From Leuctra nigra (Eukaryota; Arthropoda; Insecta; Plecoptera; Leuctridae): a stretch of 64,000 nucleotides of DNA. The first letter of the stretch is position 1. Each line of letters starts with the position of its first letter. Below, in pieces: positions 1-11,892 of the stretch. A program made the position numbers and the translations under genes. Where the stretch lies: assembly GCA_934045905.1 (NCBI GenBank), contig OW203768.1, positions 19,296,770 to 19,360,769 on the forward strand, in the 5' to 3' direction. The notes under the pieces were generated by a model that had not been told where the DNA came from, ran no database searches, and saw nothing but the letters and a program-made list of their open reading frames with translations.

Positions 1-3000
1 ATGCTCAACAGTGTCAACACCGTGGCACCAGACGATGCTCAACAGTGTTAACACCGGGGCAACAGACACTGCCCCACACCCGCAGTGTCCAGTGACAACC
101 GACCTAATGTTGTCTCCTTTAGATGCTCAACAGTGTCAACACCGTGGCACCAGACGATGCTTAACAGTGTTAACACCGGGGCAAAAGACACTGCCCCACA
201 CCCGCAGTGTCCAGTGACAACCGACCTAATGTTGTCTCCTTTAGATGCTCAACAGTGTCAACACCGGGGCACCAGACGATGCTCAACAGTGTAAACACCG
301 GGGCAACAGACACTGCCCCACACCCGCAGTGTCCAGTGACAACCGACCTAATGCTGTCTCCTTTAGATGCTCAACAGTGTCAACACCGTGGCACCAGACG
401 ATGCTCAACAGTGTTAACACCGGGGCAACAGACACTGCCCCACACCCGCAGTGTCCAGTGACAACCGACCTAATGTTGTCTCCTTTAGATGCTCAACAGT
501 GTCAACACCGTGGCACCAGACGATGCTCAACAGTGTTAACACCGGGGCAACAGACACTGCCCCACACCCGCAGTGTCCAGTGACAACCGACCTAATGTTG
601 TCTCCTTTAGATGCTCAACAGTGTCAACACCGTGGCACCAGACGATGCTAAACAGTGTTAACACCGGGGCAACAGACACTGCCCCACACCCGCAGTGTCC
701 AGTGACAACCGACCTAATGTTGTCTCCTTTAGATGCTCAACAGTGTCAACACCGGGGAACCAGACGATGCTCAACAGTGTAAACACCGGGGCAACAGACA
801 CTGCCCCACACCCGCAGTGTCCAGTGACAACCGACCTAATGTTGTCTCCTTTAGATGCTCAACAGTGTCAACACCGTGGCACCAGACGATGCTCAACAGT
901 GTTAACACCGGGGCAACAGACACTGCCCCACACCCGCAGTGTCCAGTGACAACCGACCTGATGTTGTCTCCTTTAGAAGCTCAACAGTGTCAACACCGGG
1001 GCACCAGACGATGCTCAACAGTGTTAACACCGGGGCAACAGACACTGCCCCACACCCGCAGTGTCCAGTGACAACCGACATAATGTTGTCTCCTTTAGAT
1101 GCTCAACAGTGTCAACACCGTGGCACCAGACGATGCTCAACAGTGTCAACACCGGGGCAACAGACACTGCCCCACACCCGCAGTGTCCAGTGACAACCGA
1201 CCTAATGTTGTCTCCTTTTGATGCTCAACAGTGTCAACACCGTGGCACCAGACGATGCTCAACAGTGTTAACACCGGGGCAACAGACACTGCCCCACACC
1301 TGCAGTGTCCAGTGACAACCGACCTAATGTTGTCTCCTTTAGATGCTCAACAGTGTCAACACCGTGGCACCAGTCGATGCTCAACAGTGTTAACACCGTG
1401 GCACCAGACACTGCCCCACACCCGCAGTGTCCAGTGACAACCGACCTAATGTTGTCTCCTTTAGATGCTCAACAGTGTCAACACCGTGGCATCAGACGAT
1501 GCTCAACAGTGTTAACTCCGGGGCAACAGACACTGCCCCACACCCGCAGTGTCCAGTGACAACCGACCTAATGTTGTCTCCTTTAGATGCTCAACAGTGT
1601 CAACACAGTGGCACCAGACGATGCTCAACAGTGTTAACACCGGGGCAACAGACACTGCCCCACACCCGCAGTGTCCAGTGACAACCGACCTAATGTTGTC
1701 TCCTTTAGATGCTCAACAGTGTCAACACCGCGGCACCAGACGATGCTTAACAGTGTTAACACCGGGGCAACAGACACTGCCCCACACCCGCAGTGTCCAG
1801 TGACAACCGACCTAATGTTGTCTCCTTTAGATGCTCAACAGTGTCAACACCGTGGCACCAGACGATGCTCAACAGTGTTAACACCGGGGCAACAGACACT
1901 GCCCCACACCCGCAGTGTCCAGTGACAACCGACCTAATGTTGTCTCCTTTAGATGCTCAACAGTGTCGACACCGTTGCACCAGACGATGCTCAACAGTGT
2001 TAACACCGGGGCAACAGACACTGCCCCACACCCGCAGTGTCCAGTGACAACCGACCTAATGTTGTCTCCATTAGATGCTCAACAGTGTCAACACCGGTGC
2101 ACCAGACGATGCTCAACAGTGTAAACACCGGGGCAACAGACACTGCCCCACACCCGCAGTGTCCAGTGACAACCGACCTAATGTTGTCTCCTTTAGATGC
2201 TCAACAGTGTCAACACCGCGGCACCAGACGATGCTCAACAGTGTTAACACCGGGGCAACAGACACTGCCCCACACCCGCAGTGTCCAGTGACAACCGACC
2301 TAATGTTGTCTCCTTTAGATGCTCAACAGTGTCAACACCGTGGCACCAGACGATGCTCAACAGTGTTAACACCGGGGCAACAGACACTGCCCCACACCCG
2401 CAGTGTCCAGTGACAACCGACCTAATGTTGTCTCCTTTAGATGCTCAACAGTGTCAACACCGGGGCACCAGACGATGCTCAACAGTGTAAACACCGGGGC
2501 AACAGACACTACCCCACACCCGCAGTGTCCAGTGACAACCGACCTAATGTTGTCTCCTTTAGATGCTCAACAGTGTCAACACCGTGGCACCAGACGATGC
2601 CTAACAGTGTTAACACCGGGGCAACAGACACTGCCCCACACCCGCAGTGTCCAGTGACAACCGACCTAATGTTGTCTCCTTTAGATGCTCAACAGTGTCA
2701 ACACCGTGGCACCAGACGATGCTCAACAGTGTTAACACCGGGGCAACAGACACTGCCCCACACCCGCAGTGTCCAGTGACAACCGACCTAATGTTGTCTC
2801 CTTTAGATGCTCAACAGTGTCAACACCGTGGCACCAGACGATGCTCAACAGTGTTAACACCGGGGCAACAGACACTGCCCCACACCCGCAGTGTCCAGTG
2901 ACAACCGACCTAATGTTGTCTCCTTTAGATGCTCAACAGTGTCAACACCGGGGCACCAGACGATGCTCAACAGTGTAAACACCGGGGCAACAGACACTGC

Positions 3001-5426
3001 CCCACACCCGCAGTGTCCAGTGACAACCGACCTAATGTTGTCTCCTTTAGATGCTCAACAGTGTCAACACCGTGGCACCAGACGATGCTCAACAGTGTTA
3101 ACACCGGGGCAACAGACACTGCCCCACACCCGCAGTGTCCAGTGACAACCGACCTGATGTTGTCTCCTTTAGAAGCTCAACAGTGTCAACACCGGGGCAC
3201 CAGACGATGCTCAACAGTGTTAACACCGGGGCAACAGACACTGCCCCACACCCGCAGTGTCCAGTGACAACCGACCATAATGCTGTCTCCCTTAGATGCT
3301 CAACAGTGTCAACACCGGGGCACCAGACACTGCCCAACAGTGTTAACACCGGGGCAACAGACACTGCCCCACACCCGCAGTGTCCAGTGACAACCGACCT
3401 AATGTTGTCTCCTTTAGATGCTCAACAGTGTCAACACCGGGGCACTAGACGATGCTCAACAGTGTTAACACCGGGGCAACAGACACTGCCCCACACCCGC
3501 AGTGTCCAGTGACAACCGACCTAATGTTGTCTCCTTTAGATGCTCAACAGTGTCAACACCGTGGCACCAGACGATGCTCAACAGTGTTAACACCGGGGCA
3601 ACAGACACTGCCCCACACCCGCAGTGTCCAGTGACAACCGACCTAATGTTGTCTCCTTTAGATGCTCAACAGTGTCAACACCGTGGCACCAGACGATGCT
3701 CAACAGTGTTAACACCGGGGCAACAGGCACTGCCCTACACCCGCAGTGTCCAGTTACAACTGACCTAATGTTGTCTCCTTTAGATGCTCAACAGTGTCAA
3801 CACCGTGGCACCAGACGATGCTCAACAGTGTTAACACCGGGGCAACAGACACTGCCCCACACCCGCAGTGTCCAGTGACAACCGACCTAATGTTGTCTCC
3901 TTTAGATGCTCAACAGTGTCAACACCGTGGCACCAGACGATGCTCAACAGTGTTAACACCGGGGCAACAGACACTGCCCCACACCCGCAGTGTCCAGTGA
4001 CAACCGACCTATTGTTGTCTCCTTTAGATGCTCAACAGTGTCAACACCGGGGCACCAGACGATGCTCAACAGTGTTAACACCGGGGCAACAGACACTGCC
4101 CCACACCCGCAGTGTCCAGTGACAACCGACCTAATGTTGTCTCCTTTATATGATCAACAGTGTCAACACCGTGGCACCAGACGATGCTCAACAAAGTTAA
4201 CACCGGGGCAACAGACACTGCCCCACACCCGCAGTGTCCAGTGACAACCGACCTAATGTTGTCTCCTTTAGATGCTCAACAGTGTCAACACCGGGGCACT
4301 AGACGATGCTCAACAGTGTTAACACCGGGGCAACAGACACTGCCCCACACCCGCAGTGTCCAGTGACAACCGACCTAATGTTGTCTCCTTTAGATGCTCA
4401 ACAGTGTCAACACCGTGGCACCAGACGATGCTCAACAGTGTTAACACCGGGGCAACAGACACTGCCCCACACCCGCAGTGTCCAGTGACAACCGACCTAA
4501 TGTTGTCTCCTTTAGATGCTCAACAGTGTCAACACCATGGCACCAGACGATGCTCAACAGTGTTAACACCGGGGCAACAGACACTGCCCCACACCCGCAG
4601 TGTCCAGTGACAACCGACCTAATGTTGTCTCCTTTAGATGCTTAACAGTGTCAACACCGTGGCACCAGACGATGCTCAACAGTGTTAACACCGGGGCAAC
4701 AGACACTGCCCCACACCCGCAGTGTCCAGTGACAACCGACCTAATGTTGTCTCCTTTAGATGCTCAACAGTGTCAACACCGGGGCACCAGACGATGCTCA
4801 ACAGTGTCAACACCGGGGCAACAGACACTGCACCACACCCGCACTGTCCAGTGACAACCGACCTAATGTTGTCTCCTTTAGATGCTCAACAGTGTCAACA
4901 CCGTGGCACCAGACGATGCTCAACAGTGTTAACACCGGGGCAACAGACACTGCCCCACACCCGCAGTGTCCAGTGACAACCGACCTAAATGCTGTCTCCT
5001 TTAGATGCTCAACAGTGTCAACACCGGGGCACCAGACGATGCTCAACAGTGTCAACACCGTGGCACCAGACACTGCCACATACCCGCAGTGTCCAGTGAC
5101 AACCGACCATAATGCTGTCTCCCTTAGATGCTCAACAGTGTCAACACCGGGGCACCAGACACTGCCCAACAGTGTTAACACCGTGGCACCAGACACTGCC
5201 CCACACCCGCAGTGTCCAGTGACAACCGACCTAATGTTGTCTCCTTTAGATGCTCAACAGTGTCAACACCGTGGCACCAGACACTGCCCCACACCCGCAG
5301 TGTCCAGTGACAACCGACCATAATGCTGTCTCCTTTAGATGCTCAACAGTGTCAACACCGGGGCACCAGACGATGCTCAACAGTGTCAACACCGTGGCAC
5401 CAGACACTGCCCCACACCCGCAGTGC
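1..5426. repeat. 122-bp satellite array, about 44 units, open at the left edge
   Basis: A unit of 122 bp repeats head to tail from base 1 with only scattered substitutions. Landmarks such as CCGACCTAATGTTGTCTCC recur every 122 bp. Each unit contains two diverged copies of a roughly 34-bp module beginning GATGCTCAACAGTGT, one continuing CAACACCGTGGCACC and the other TAACACCGGGGCAAC, followed by a 54-bp segment with CACACCCGCAGTGTCC. So the monomer arose from an internal duplication. Units near 3262-3360 and 5080-5426 are rearranged. Because 122 is not a multiple of three, the array gives overlapping 60-112 codon open frames; these are by-products of the repeat, not genes. The array is GC-richer than the flank. 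It starts before the window, so true copy number is unknown. Confidence 0.97.
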
Positions 5427-5514
5427 CCTATTTTGTTAACAATTACATTGGTAAAAGTTATTGATAAAAATCGATTAAAAAACTCTTCAAGGCCACTCTC
5501 ACTACTCAGCCCTC
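5427..5514. mobile_element. Half copy (right end) of the TTAA long-TIR element family
   Basis: Directly after the last satellite unit the sequence matches the right terminal arm of the elements at 15389-16673 and 25517-25888. Shared landmarks are TTGTTAACAATTACATTGGT, AAAAATCGATTAAAA and the terminus CTCACTACTCAGCC. Only the outer ~88 bp is present, so the left part was lost at the satellite junction. The terminus would be followed by TTAA, which is itself split by the MITE at 5518-5673. Confidence 0.8.
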
Positions 5515-5517
5515 TTA

Positions 5518-5673
5518 GGCCCGGTTGCACCATGTCCCGATAAGTAAGATAAAGTTCACTTGAGCCTAAGGTGAACTTTAGCGGTCTAGAGGGCTGTGTT
5601 TCATTGGCTGTTGTCATGGTTTCAGCCGATAAATCTTACCGCTAACTTTATCGGGACATGGTGCAACCGGGCC
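5518..5673. mobile_element. Short foldback MITE, GGCCCGGTTGCACC termini (Harbinger-like)
   Basis: The ends are perfect inverted repeats of at least 25 bp (GGCCCGGTTGCACCATGTCC at the left, its complement at the right). The two arms continue to pair inward, with CTAAGGTGAACTTTAGCGG near the centre. TTA stands on both sides (5515-5517 and 5674-5676). Removing the element and one TTA restores CCCTC-TTAA-GGTAGC, the expected end of the neighbouring TTAA-family element, so the insertion target can be read directly. A 3-bp TTA/TAA duplication and GGCC-rich termini fit non-autonomous PIF/Harbinger elements; that assignment is inference. A longer relative is at 32908-33126. No coding capacity. Confidence 0.9.
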
Positions 5674-5676
5674 TTA

Positions 5677-6274
5677 AGGTAGCACAACTGATATCTCATA
5701 TCTTCCAAATAAGCCTATTTTTGGCAGAGGTATCAATAATCACTATTTACACGATACTGTGAAATATGAACAACTTCTCGTGTCTAGATTTTGAGATATT
5801 GTAGTTATAAATTCCTATTTTTAACATGTAGTCTTATGGGGACCACTAAAATCATGACGATTTCCATGCTATTTTTTAGTTTTGAATTTTACTGAGGTTC
5901 AACGTTTTTTCAAAAAACTGATTTCTATATATATAATTGGACATTCTATTAGGAAAAAAATTGAAAACAATACCAACGTGTGCTAACTTAAAAGTTTTCA
6001 ACCAAAAACTAAATGATTTCCCTATACCTCCTGTGTTACAGTTTTGTTCATTCTCGGAAGGCAATAAATTGAAACCTCGCTATACGACAGGGGTTGCAAG
6101 TTAAATGAAATTTTATGATTCATTTATACTTAAATATAGTTGAAATGTAGGAAAACGTTTTCTGAACTTGTAATTTCAAGATTTTTTTTTTTTTATATGT
6201 ATAATGAAGGTACTACCTTAACTGAATTTTTTTTTCTTTTTAATACACGAAAATTGGAATTAAATTATTTCATA
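5677..6274. other. AT-rich spacer, no feature seen
   Basis: AT-rich unique-looking sequence with short T and A runs near 6181-6240. No long frame with recognisable protein similarity and no clear terminal repeats were seen. Confidence 0.5.
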
Positions 6275-6422
6275 CTAGAGAGCCCCGCCAAGTAATACAT
6301 GACCCAATAAGCTCTCTTTCTGGGCAAGGCAATGCATAACTGAAGATGGACCACCATTAAAATAAAACTACTCTGATGCTGGCAAAGATTTGTCTCTCGT
6401 GACAATGTTTTTCACCTCACGG
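6275..6422 (-). repeat. Dispersed repeat, CTAGAGAGCCCCGCC end (copy 1)
   Basis: Read on the minus strand this matches 39148-39298 and, less well, 42345-42480. Shared blocks include ATTGTCACGAGA, TTGCCAGCAT, GGTCATGTATTAC and the end GGCGGGGCTCTCTAG. The conserved end suggests a transposon terminus. The other end is not defined. Confidence 0.7.
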
Positions 6423-7159
6423 AATGACCAATCATAAATGCAAATCAAGGCTTATTTATAGTTATATATGTGGAAGGTACACTATAATCCCACACTAACC
6501 CCAATGTACACCTGTAGTATACATACGTAAATTAGAAACAAAGAAAACATGTGAAACTATTTTGAAAATATTTAAATATATCGTGAATAACTCAATATTA
6601 TTAAAACATTTTAAGCATGATAAAAAAATATGAACAGATACGACTCAATGAAGAATAAAAACAAAAACTACAGTTGCATGGTATATAGAATTAAAATGAT
6701 TTTTTTAATATTTGAAACACAACAGAATAAAATGTATCCAACATGATGATCTAATTCAGGTTCCAAAATTTTATTTAATCGAATCCTGTTTACAATTAAA
6801 TTATCATGTCAGGAGATGTTACATCATAGTCTAACTCTAGGGTATTCTTCTCCTCAACCGACTGGCCAAGTCCATCACGGGGGGGGTGGGGGGGTCCAAA
6901 ATAAGAATATATATTTGAGACTGAATTAAAACAAATAGGCGTGATTGATAATAAAATGGAATATGATTTGATTTGCAATTATGATGAACGAAAAGTGGTA
7001 TCGAGATTTAATCGAAGTTCGTCACTTTTTATGTAATCTTAAAAAATTACGAAATTTACTATATTAGGTGTACCAAGTACCAACTAAAATCTTTTGATAA
7101 AATGCTAAGTTGTGAAGTCAGCACAAAATGTATATTCTTGCTTGCTTGATATTTGTTTA
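6423..7159. other. AT-rich spacer with a short G tract
   Basis: No gene or terminal repeat pair was seen. A broken G tract lies at about 6879-6894 (GGGGGGGTGGGGGGG). Confidence 0.5.
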
Positions 7160-7462
7160 TATAGTCATATCAAATGAGAGACGTAATATTGGAAATTAGG
7201 TCCAATATCAAAAGGTAACAATAAAATACACTCTGGACAGAAATGTTCCCTAAGCCCCCCCCCCCCCCCCGCAAAACACACCCAAAAAAGTCAGCATTTA
7301 TTCACATGAAATTGTGTTTTGCCGTGGTCTGTCTCCAGTGGAAATTCCATTATTTTCTTCACTGCCAAATGGATTCACGGCTTCCTACACTTGGAAAGTT
7401 TCGAAGAAATGGACTATTTCAATGACAATTTTGTTTCTATTTAATATCTCTCTAAATACTTA

Positions 7463-9496
7463 CAGTGAGGGATGTAAGCACAAAAACAGTGCAAAATGTG
7501 ATACTAATTTTTCCTTTAGCAGTCTTATAGGAAATTTTCCGCTCTTTCTTAATTTCGATATCCTCAAAAAATCGGGCGGCCATTTTGGGCTCCAGGGCTG
7601 TTCAAAGTGCCAAAAGGAGTGTAATTCAGTGAAATTATAATACTTTGGTCAATTTATTGTTCTTTTATAATAAACGGTGTGTCAGGAAGGTAGATAAAAA
7701 AATAAAAATTCTAGGTCTAACCAAAGTTGTATTTATTCAAGAAATTAAAGATGTCGGCGGATAAGCTCTAAAATGCCAGTAATTTTCAGGGAATTCGTTT
7801 TTCAAGGTTGCAGTTGCTTATGTAGGTTAATATTATAGACCTTTATCTTAAATATTGATGGATCACGAAATTCACCCTTTGGGGGGTGAGGGGTGGAGAC
7901 CTAAATGTTTCGATATCAGTAAAATAAACGATAGTAGATAGGGACTAATAATTTCTTGCATACACTAATAAAATTGTGCTCTGTTCGAAAAAAATCACAA
8001 GATCACAAAATTATGTCGCCATCTTGAATGAGACGCGATTATATTTAGTTCTTTTGTGCTCAGCAGTTCAAAAATCATGATAAATTAGCTGTTTTGGTCA
8101 TCCCTTGTTCACTGCAAATGTATCGAGTCACCGCCTCCTGAACTAACATTACATGCTAAACTCCCTATCTTGGGACGTTTTTTCAATACAAGAATGCAAT
8201 TTCAATGAGAACGGTTGGAGATACAGAAAATATGCAAATTACAAATTTAATTATTAGTATTAGGGCTATATTTTATGTCAAATAAACTTTTTCGTAGTGC
8301 TTATAAAACTTACTAAATTTTACGAAAAATGAAAAATAAACTCTTTTAATCCAAGATGGCGGCATAATTTTGAGTTCTCGTATTTTTTTTTGAAGAGAGC
8401 ACATTTTCTTTAGTATGTGCAAGGAACCATTTTTCTCTAGCTAGTGTGGGCTATTGTACAGATATCGAAACCTTTAGGTCTCCACCCCCCACCCCCCAAA
8501 GGGTTAATTTCGTGACCCATTGATTTTTAAGTTAAAAGTACATAATATGAACCAACATAAACAACTGCAACCTTGAAGCACAAATTCCCTGAAAATGGCG
8601 GTCATTTTAGAGCTTACCCGCCGACATCTTTAATTTCTTGAATAAATACAACTTTGGTTAGACTTAAGGCCCATGCACAATTGACATAACCCGCAGCCGC
8701 AACCCGTAACCGCAACACGCAACCCGTATCACTATCTGTTCACAATTGACATAACCAAGACGTTACGGACCAAAGAAACCAAAGCATATAGAGTGAAAAA
8801 ATATGACGCACACATCACGGCATCATTGTTCGCAAGGCACGGCTTCCTCTTCGTCAGACATTAATAAACAAGAAAAGAACGAAAAATCCAGGAAAAATAA
8901 TGACAACACAGTTTTGACGGCTGGGTTAGGTTATGCTGTTGTAAGTAGAAGCTAGTTTGACTTTGATTTTAACCTGTGATATTTGTCTATTTCCGTTTCC
9001 GGTTTTGTTATCTCATTCTGATTGGCTGCCCGTCAGAATGTGGGCGTGGCCTGACGTAGCTTACGTAAAATTGTTGAATCTTGGTCAAGTCTTGCGGGCT
9101 ACGGGCTACGGCTGCGGGTTGCGTGTTGAGGGTATGTCGATTGTGCGCGGGTGCATTGGTATGCATTGTTTCAACTTTTCACGCAGTTGCGCTTACGGGT
9201 TGCGGCTGCGGGTTATGTCAATTGTGCATGGGCCTTTAGATTTTTTATTTTTTATCGTACCTTTCTGACACATCGTTTATTATACAAGAACAATAAATTG
9301 ACAAAAGTATTATAATTTCACAGAAATACACTCTTTTTGGTACTTTGGACAGCCCTGGAGCCCAAAATGGCCGCCCGATTTTTTGAGGATATCGAAATTA
9401 TGAAACAGCGGAAAATTTCCTATAATACTGCCAAAGGAAAAATTAGTATCACATTTTGCACTATTTTGCCTAATGTATGTGCTAACAGCCCTCACT
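7463..9496. mobile_element. Long palindromic (foldback) DNA element nested in R3
   Basis: The left arm (7463 to about 8030) and right arm (about 8350-9496, apart from an insertion) are reverse complements at good but imperfect identity. Examples are ATCGGGCGGCCATTTTGGGC against its complement near 9358-9378, and the CCCCCACCCCCCAAAGGG block near 8490 against 7880. The ends are CAGTGAGGG/CCCTCACTA, with TTA on both sides. The right arm is interrupted by the MITE at 8667-9235; without it the element is about 1.46 kb. No transposase frame was seen. CAGTG ends resemble Tc1/mariner-type MITEs, whereas the 3-bp TTA would fit Harbinger; the superfamily is open. Confidence 0.85.
8667..9235. mobile_element. 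569-bp MITE, AGGCCCATGCACAATTG termini, TTA duplication
   Basis: The left end AGGCCCATGCACAATTGACA and the right end are reverse complements over more than 45 bp (through the AACCCGCAGCCGCAACCCG region). TTA precedes and follows the element (8664-8666, 9236-9238). Removing it restores the continuity of the right arm of the surrounding palindrome (GGTTAGACTTA-GATTTTTTATTTTTTAT), which matches the left arm near 7685-7730. The subterminal arms are GC-richer than the host. No coding capacity was recognised. Confidence 0.93.
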
Positions 9497-9952
9497 ATTA
9501 TCGGATTCAAACGAAACTTTTTGCTTGGCAGTTCGCTTGAAATTATGTACAGGAAAAGTCAAGTTTCGTTGAAAATCGTGCTAAATTCTCGATGTCTATA
9601 GACGCGAATCGTAACGCAACTTCCGAGCTCCGGATTCCATGGCCAAATATTGTTCAGGTCGATTTGTGAAAATTAGTTTCACTGCCTACTAAAATTTATT
9701 TTCACCGCTCAATTGAAATTGACGTTCAAAATTAAGATGTCAGAAAAAGCGATGTTTTTCACGAATAACTCGGTAAATACTTATCAGAATGTCGCGAAAG
9801 TGTTACTATAAATCAAGTCACGTAATTATGTACATTACTGGCGAGTTTCAACTTGATCGGTGGAAAATTTAAGATTTGTATAAAGAACCAAATTTTCAGC
9901 CACGTTGCTACGGGGACGACGTTCTTCTCTTTTAAGCATATTATAGTAAAGG

Positions 9953-10577
9953 CACCGCGTAGAGAACAGCTATCTTCACACTATTAAATTTAAGGTGAGA
10001 TCAGATGGGCTTGAGACGTGAAACAGGCTCCAATGCTAAATATGGCCAGGTCTATAGAGTGGATTGGCTGCGGCTACCAGCCGTTCGCAGCGCTCTCTAA
10101 GCACCATGGTTGGTGTTAGAAAATCGAACTAACCTGACTTTTAGCGGGTTAATTCAAAATCAAATGTATAAATTAGAACTTAAACAACTTGGATAACGAT
10201 CAGATGAAATTAAAAGGGTTGATATCAGTGTAAAAATATGTTTAGTTTATTGATTGTAATAATTAACATGTAATACAAGCATTTTCACTTACTTATTATT
10301 CACCAAACAGCAAATAACCTAAAAGATGGCATTTGACAGCTCGCGCCATTGACTATCACTCAAGAAATAAAATGACTGCCTACATTAGTTCCGGGACCGC
10401 CACCAGCGAACTTAGCGCTGCGATCGGCTAGGGTGCAGACTGACCAAGGGTCGATTTTAAAGCATTTTTTTCTGCGTATTCCACCCGTAGTCCGTATTCA
10501 CGGGAGCCAATGGTAGATCATTGAAGTGAACACACCGTAAACTTAATAGTGTGAAGATAGCTGTTCTCTACGCGGTG
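9953..10577. mobile_element. 625-bp TIR element with 7-bp target duplication GTAAAGG
   Basis: A perfect 35-bp terminal inverted repeat opens with CACCGCGTAGAGAACAGC at 9953-9987 and closes at 10543-10577. The exact 7-bp sequence GTAAAGG flanks both sides (9946-9952 and 10578-10584). Perfect TIRs and an intact duplication argue for a recent insertion. The interior is not a palindrome and holds no recognised transposase, so this is probably an internally deleted or non-autonomous element. A 7-bp duplication is unusual for the common insect superfamilies. Confidence 0.93.
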
Positions 10578-10641
10578 GTAAAGGATTGTTGACGAACAAT
10601 ATGCATATTATGTCGCATTTGAAAAATGTAGGGTGAAACTG

Positions 10642-11496
10642 TAGGCGCGTAGGAACTTTATTTGAGTGGAGGGAGGAGGGTCAAAATTATCGGGAATCGA
10701 TGGATGTGATGAAAAGGTAGTGCGCTGCCATAAGGAGGATTTGGGGGGCCACCCCCAGTCTGGCCGCGGGGTCTTTTTTGAAACTTGTATAAAAATGAAT
10801 CGAATTTGAAGCTATTTTGGCATCCTTTTCAAATAAATGAGAAATGTGTGATGCAATACTCTACTGAAAATGTAGTCAAATGTTATACAATCTGTAGTAT
10901 AGCTTTGCTCTTTCCTTATAGAATCCCCATTGGCCCCGCAGGGCATTTTTTGAGTTTTTGATACTAAAGAATCGAATTTGAAGCTATTTTGGAATCATTT
11001 TCAAAGTCATTTCAAATATGTGATATGCGCTAATCTTGGGGAAACTTTAGACAAAATGCAATTTCCTCTGCATTTCTTGATTCATATTCTTATTTGATAA
11101 AATCCCCAACGTCCCCGCAGGGAATTTTTTAAATTTCTAGTAAAAGAGAATCGATTATGAATCGATTTTGAATTCCTCTGAAAAAGATTGAAATAATCAA
11201 AAGCAATAAAATAAGAAACATCTGTCTGTGTTTTGGTATAAATTGTATACATGAGGATGATCATGTTGGGCATATGAGTTATTGTCTCATTGGATAAAAG
11301 TTACCTATGTTCAATTAGTTTTGCAACACTTGAGAAAATTATGAGAATCCAACCTCATAATGGAGCAAATCTATATGCATTTTTGCATCTCAATCATAAT
11401 GTTTGTATATCTGGGGTTGATATCTGGGGGTGTCAAGATGAAAAGTTGGGGAGGGGGTCATTGACCCCCACTACCTCCCCCCCTTCCTACGCGCCT
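10642..11496. mobile_element. 855-bp element of the CCCCGCAGGGC family with 9-bp duplication
   Basis: The termini TAGGCGCGTAGGAA and TTCCTACGCGCCT are inverted. The exact 9-bp sequence GTGAAACTG lies on both sides (10633-10641 and 11497-11505). The interior holds about three tandem units of ~175 bp, each with a GC-rich block (near 10762, 10932 and 11111, core CCCCGCAGGG) followed by a T run and AATCGAATTTGAAGCTATTT. The right end has a G tract facing a C tract. A 9-bp duplication suits Mutator-like elements, but no transposase is present and the assignment is inference. Relatives lie at 13292-13755, 54850-55205 and 58742-59010, and the core motif occurs inside the hAT element at 14015. Confidence 0.88.
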
Positions 11497-11505
11497 GTGA
11501 AACTG

Positions 11506-11860
11506 GAAAAACACGTATCTCCAACCAAAAAAATTGTCTACGTACAGACGAGCGTCAGCAATTGAAGAATTAGAGATCCCTGATAAATTGATTGTTACTT
11601 ACATTTGCACGGATGTCGGCTGCAAAGTGATGACGTGATGATGTCCAAAGCCCTTCATCCTTCATCATCCACAGCCTCGTTCTCCTTCGGTTGGGATGAC
11701 CAAACTTCTTCTTCTCCCCGTCCATTTGGAACTGAGAGCGAAACCAAAGTGCATGTTGTAAGATATAATTATAACACACAGTTATATGATACTGTAGAAT
11801 ACAATAACATGTAAACATGCAATTACATCACAATTAAAGTGTGCTGTAAAAGATTTAAAA
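11506..11860. other. Spacer upstream of mariner relic
   Basis: Holds two weak overlapping open frames on opposite strands around 11570-11818. Neither shows recognisable similarity. No 5' inverted terminus matching the mariner end at 12473 was found here. Confidence 0.4.
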
Positions 11861-11892
11861 ATGGCCGTACGTCGGCAGAGAGAGTAACACGT

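Larger units (their letters stand above)
7160..9650 (-). mobile_element. Old dispersed repeat (family R3) split by a later insertion
   Basis: The segments 7160-7462 and 9498-9650, read on the minus strand and joined, are collinear with the repeats at 37493-37965 and 39299-39720. Shared landmarks are CACTCTGG near a G/C tract, TTTTCTTCACTGCC, CACGGCTTCCTA, AATATCTCTC-AAATACT, GAAATTAT-TACAGGAAAAGT and ATCGTAACGCAA. The break falls inside AAATACT/CGGATTC, where the palindromic element 7463-9496 sits. No coding frame was recognised. Bases 9650-9900 may be a diverged tandem continuation. Confidence 0.8.

Noticed and set aside
11..5543. Dozens of overlapping 60-187 codon open frames on the plus strand, plus a few on the minus strand
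   Set aside because: They are phases of the 122-bp satellite. Each starts and ends at the same unit positions and shifts frame with every unit.
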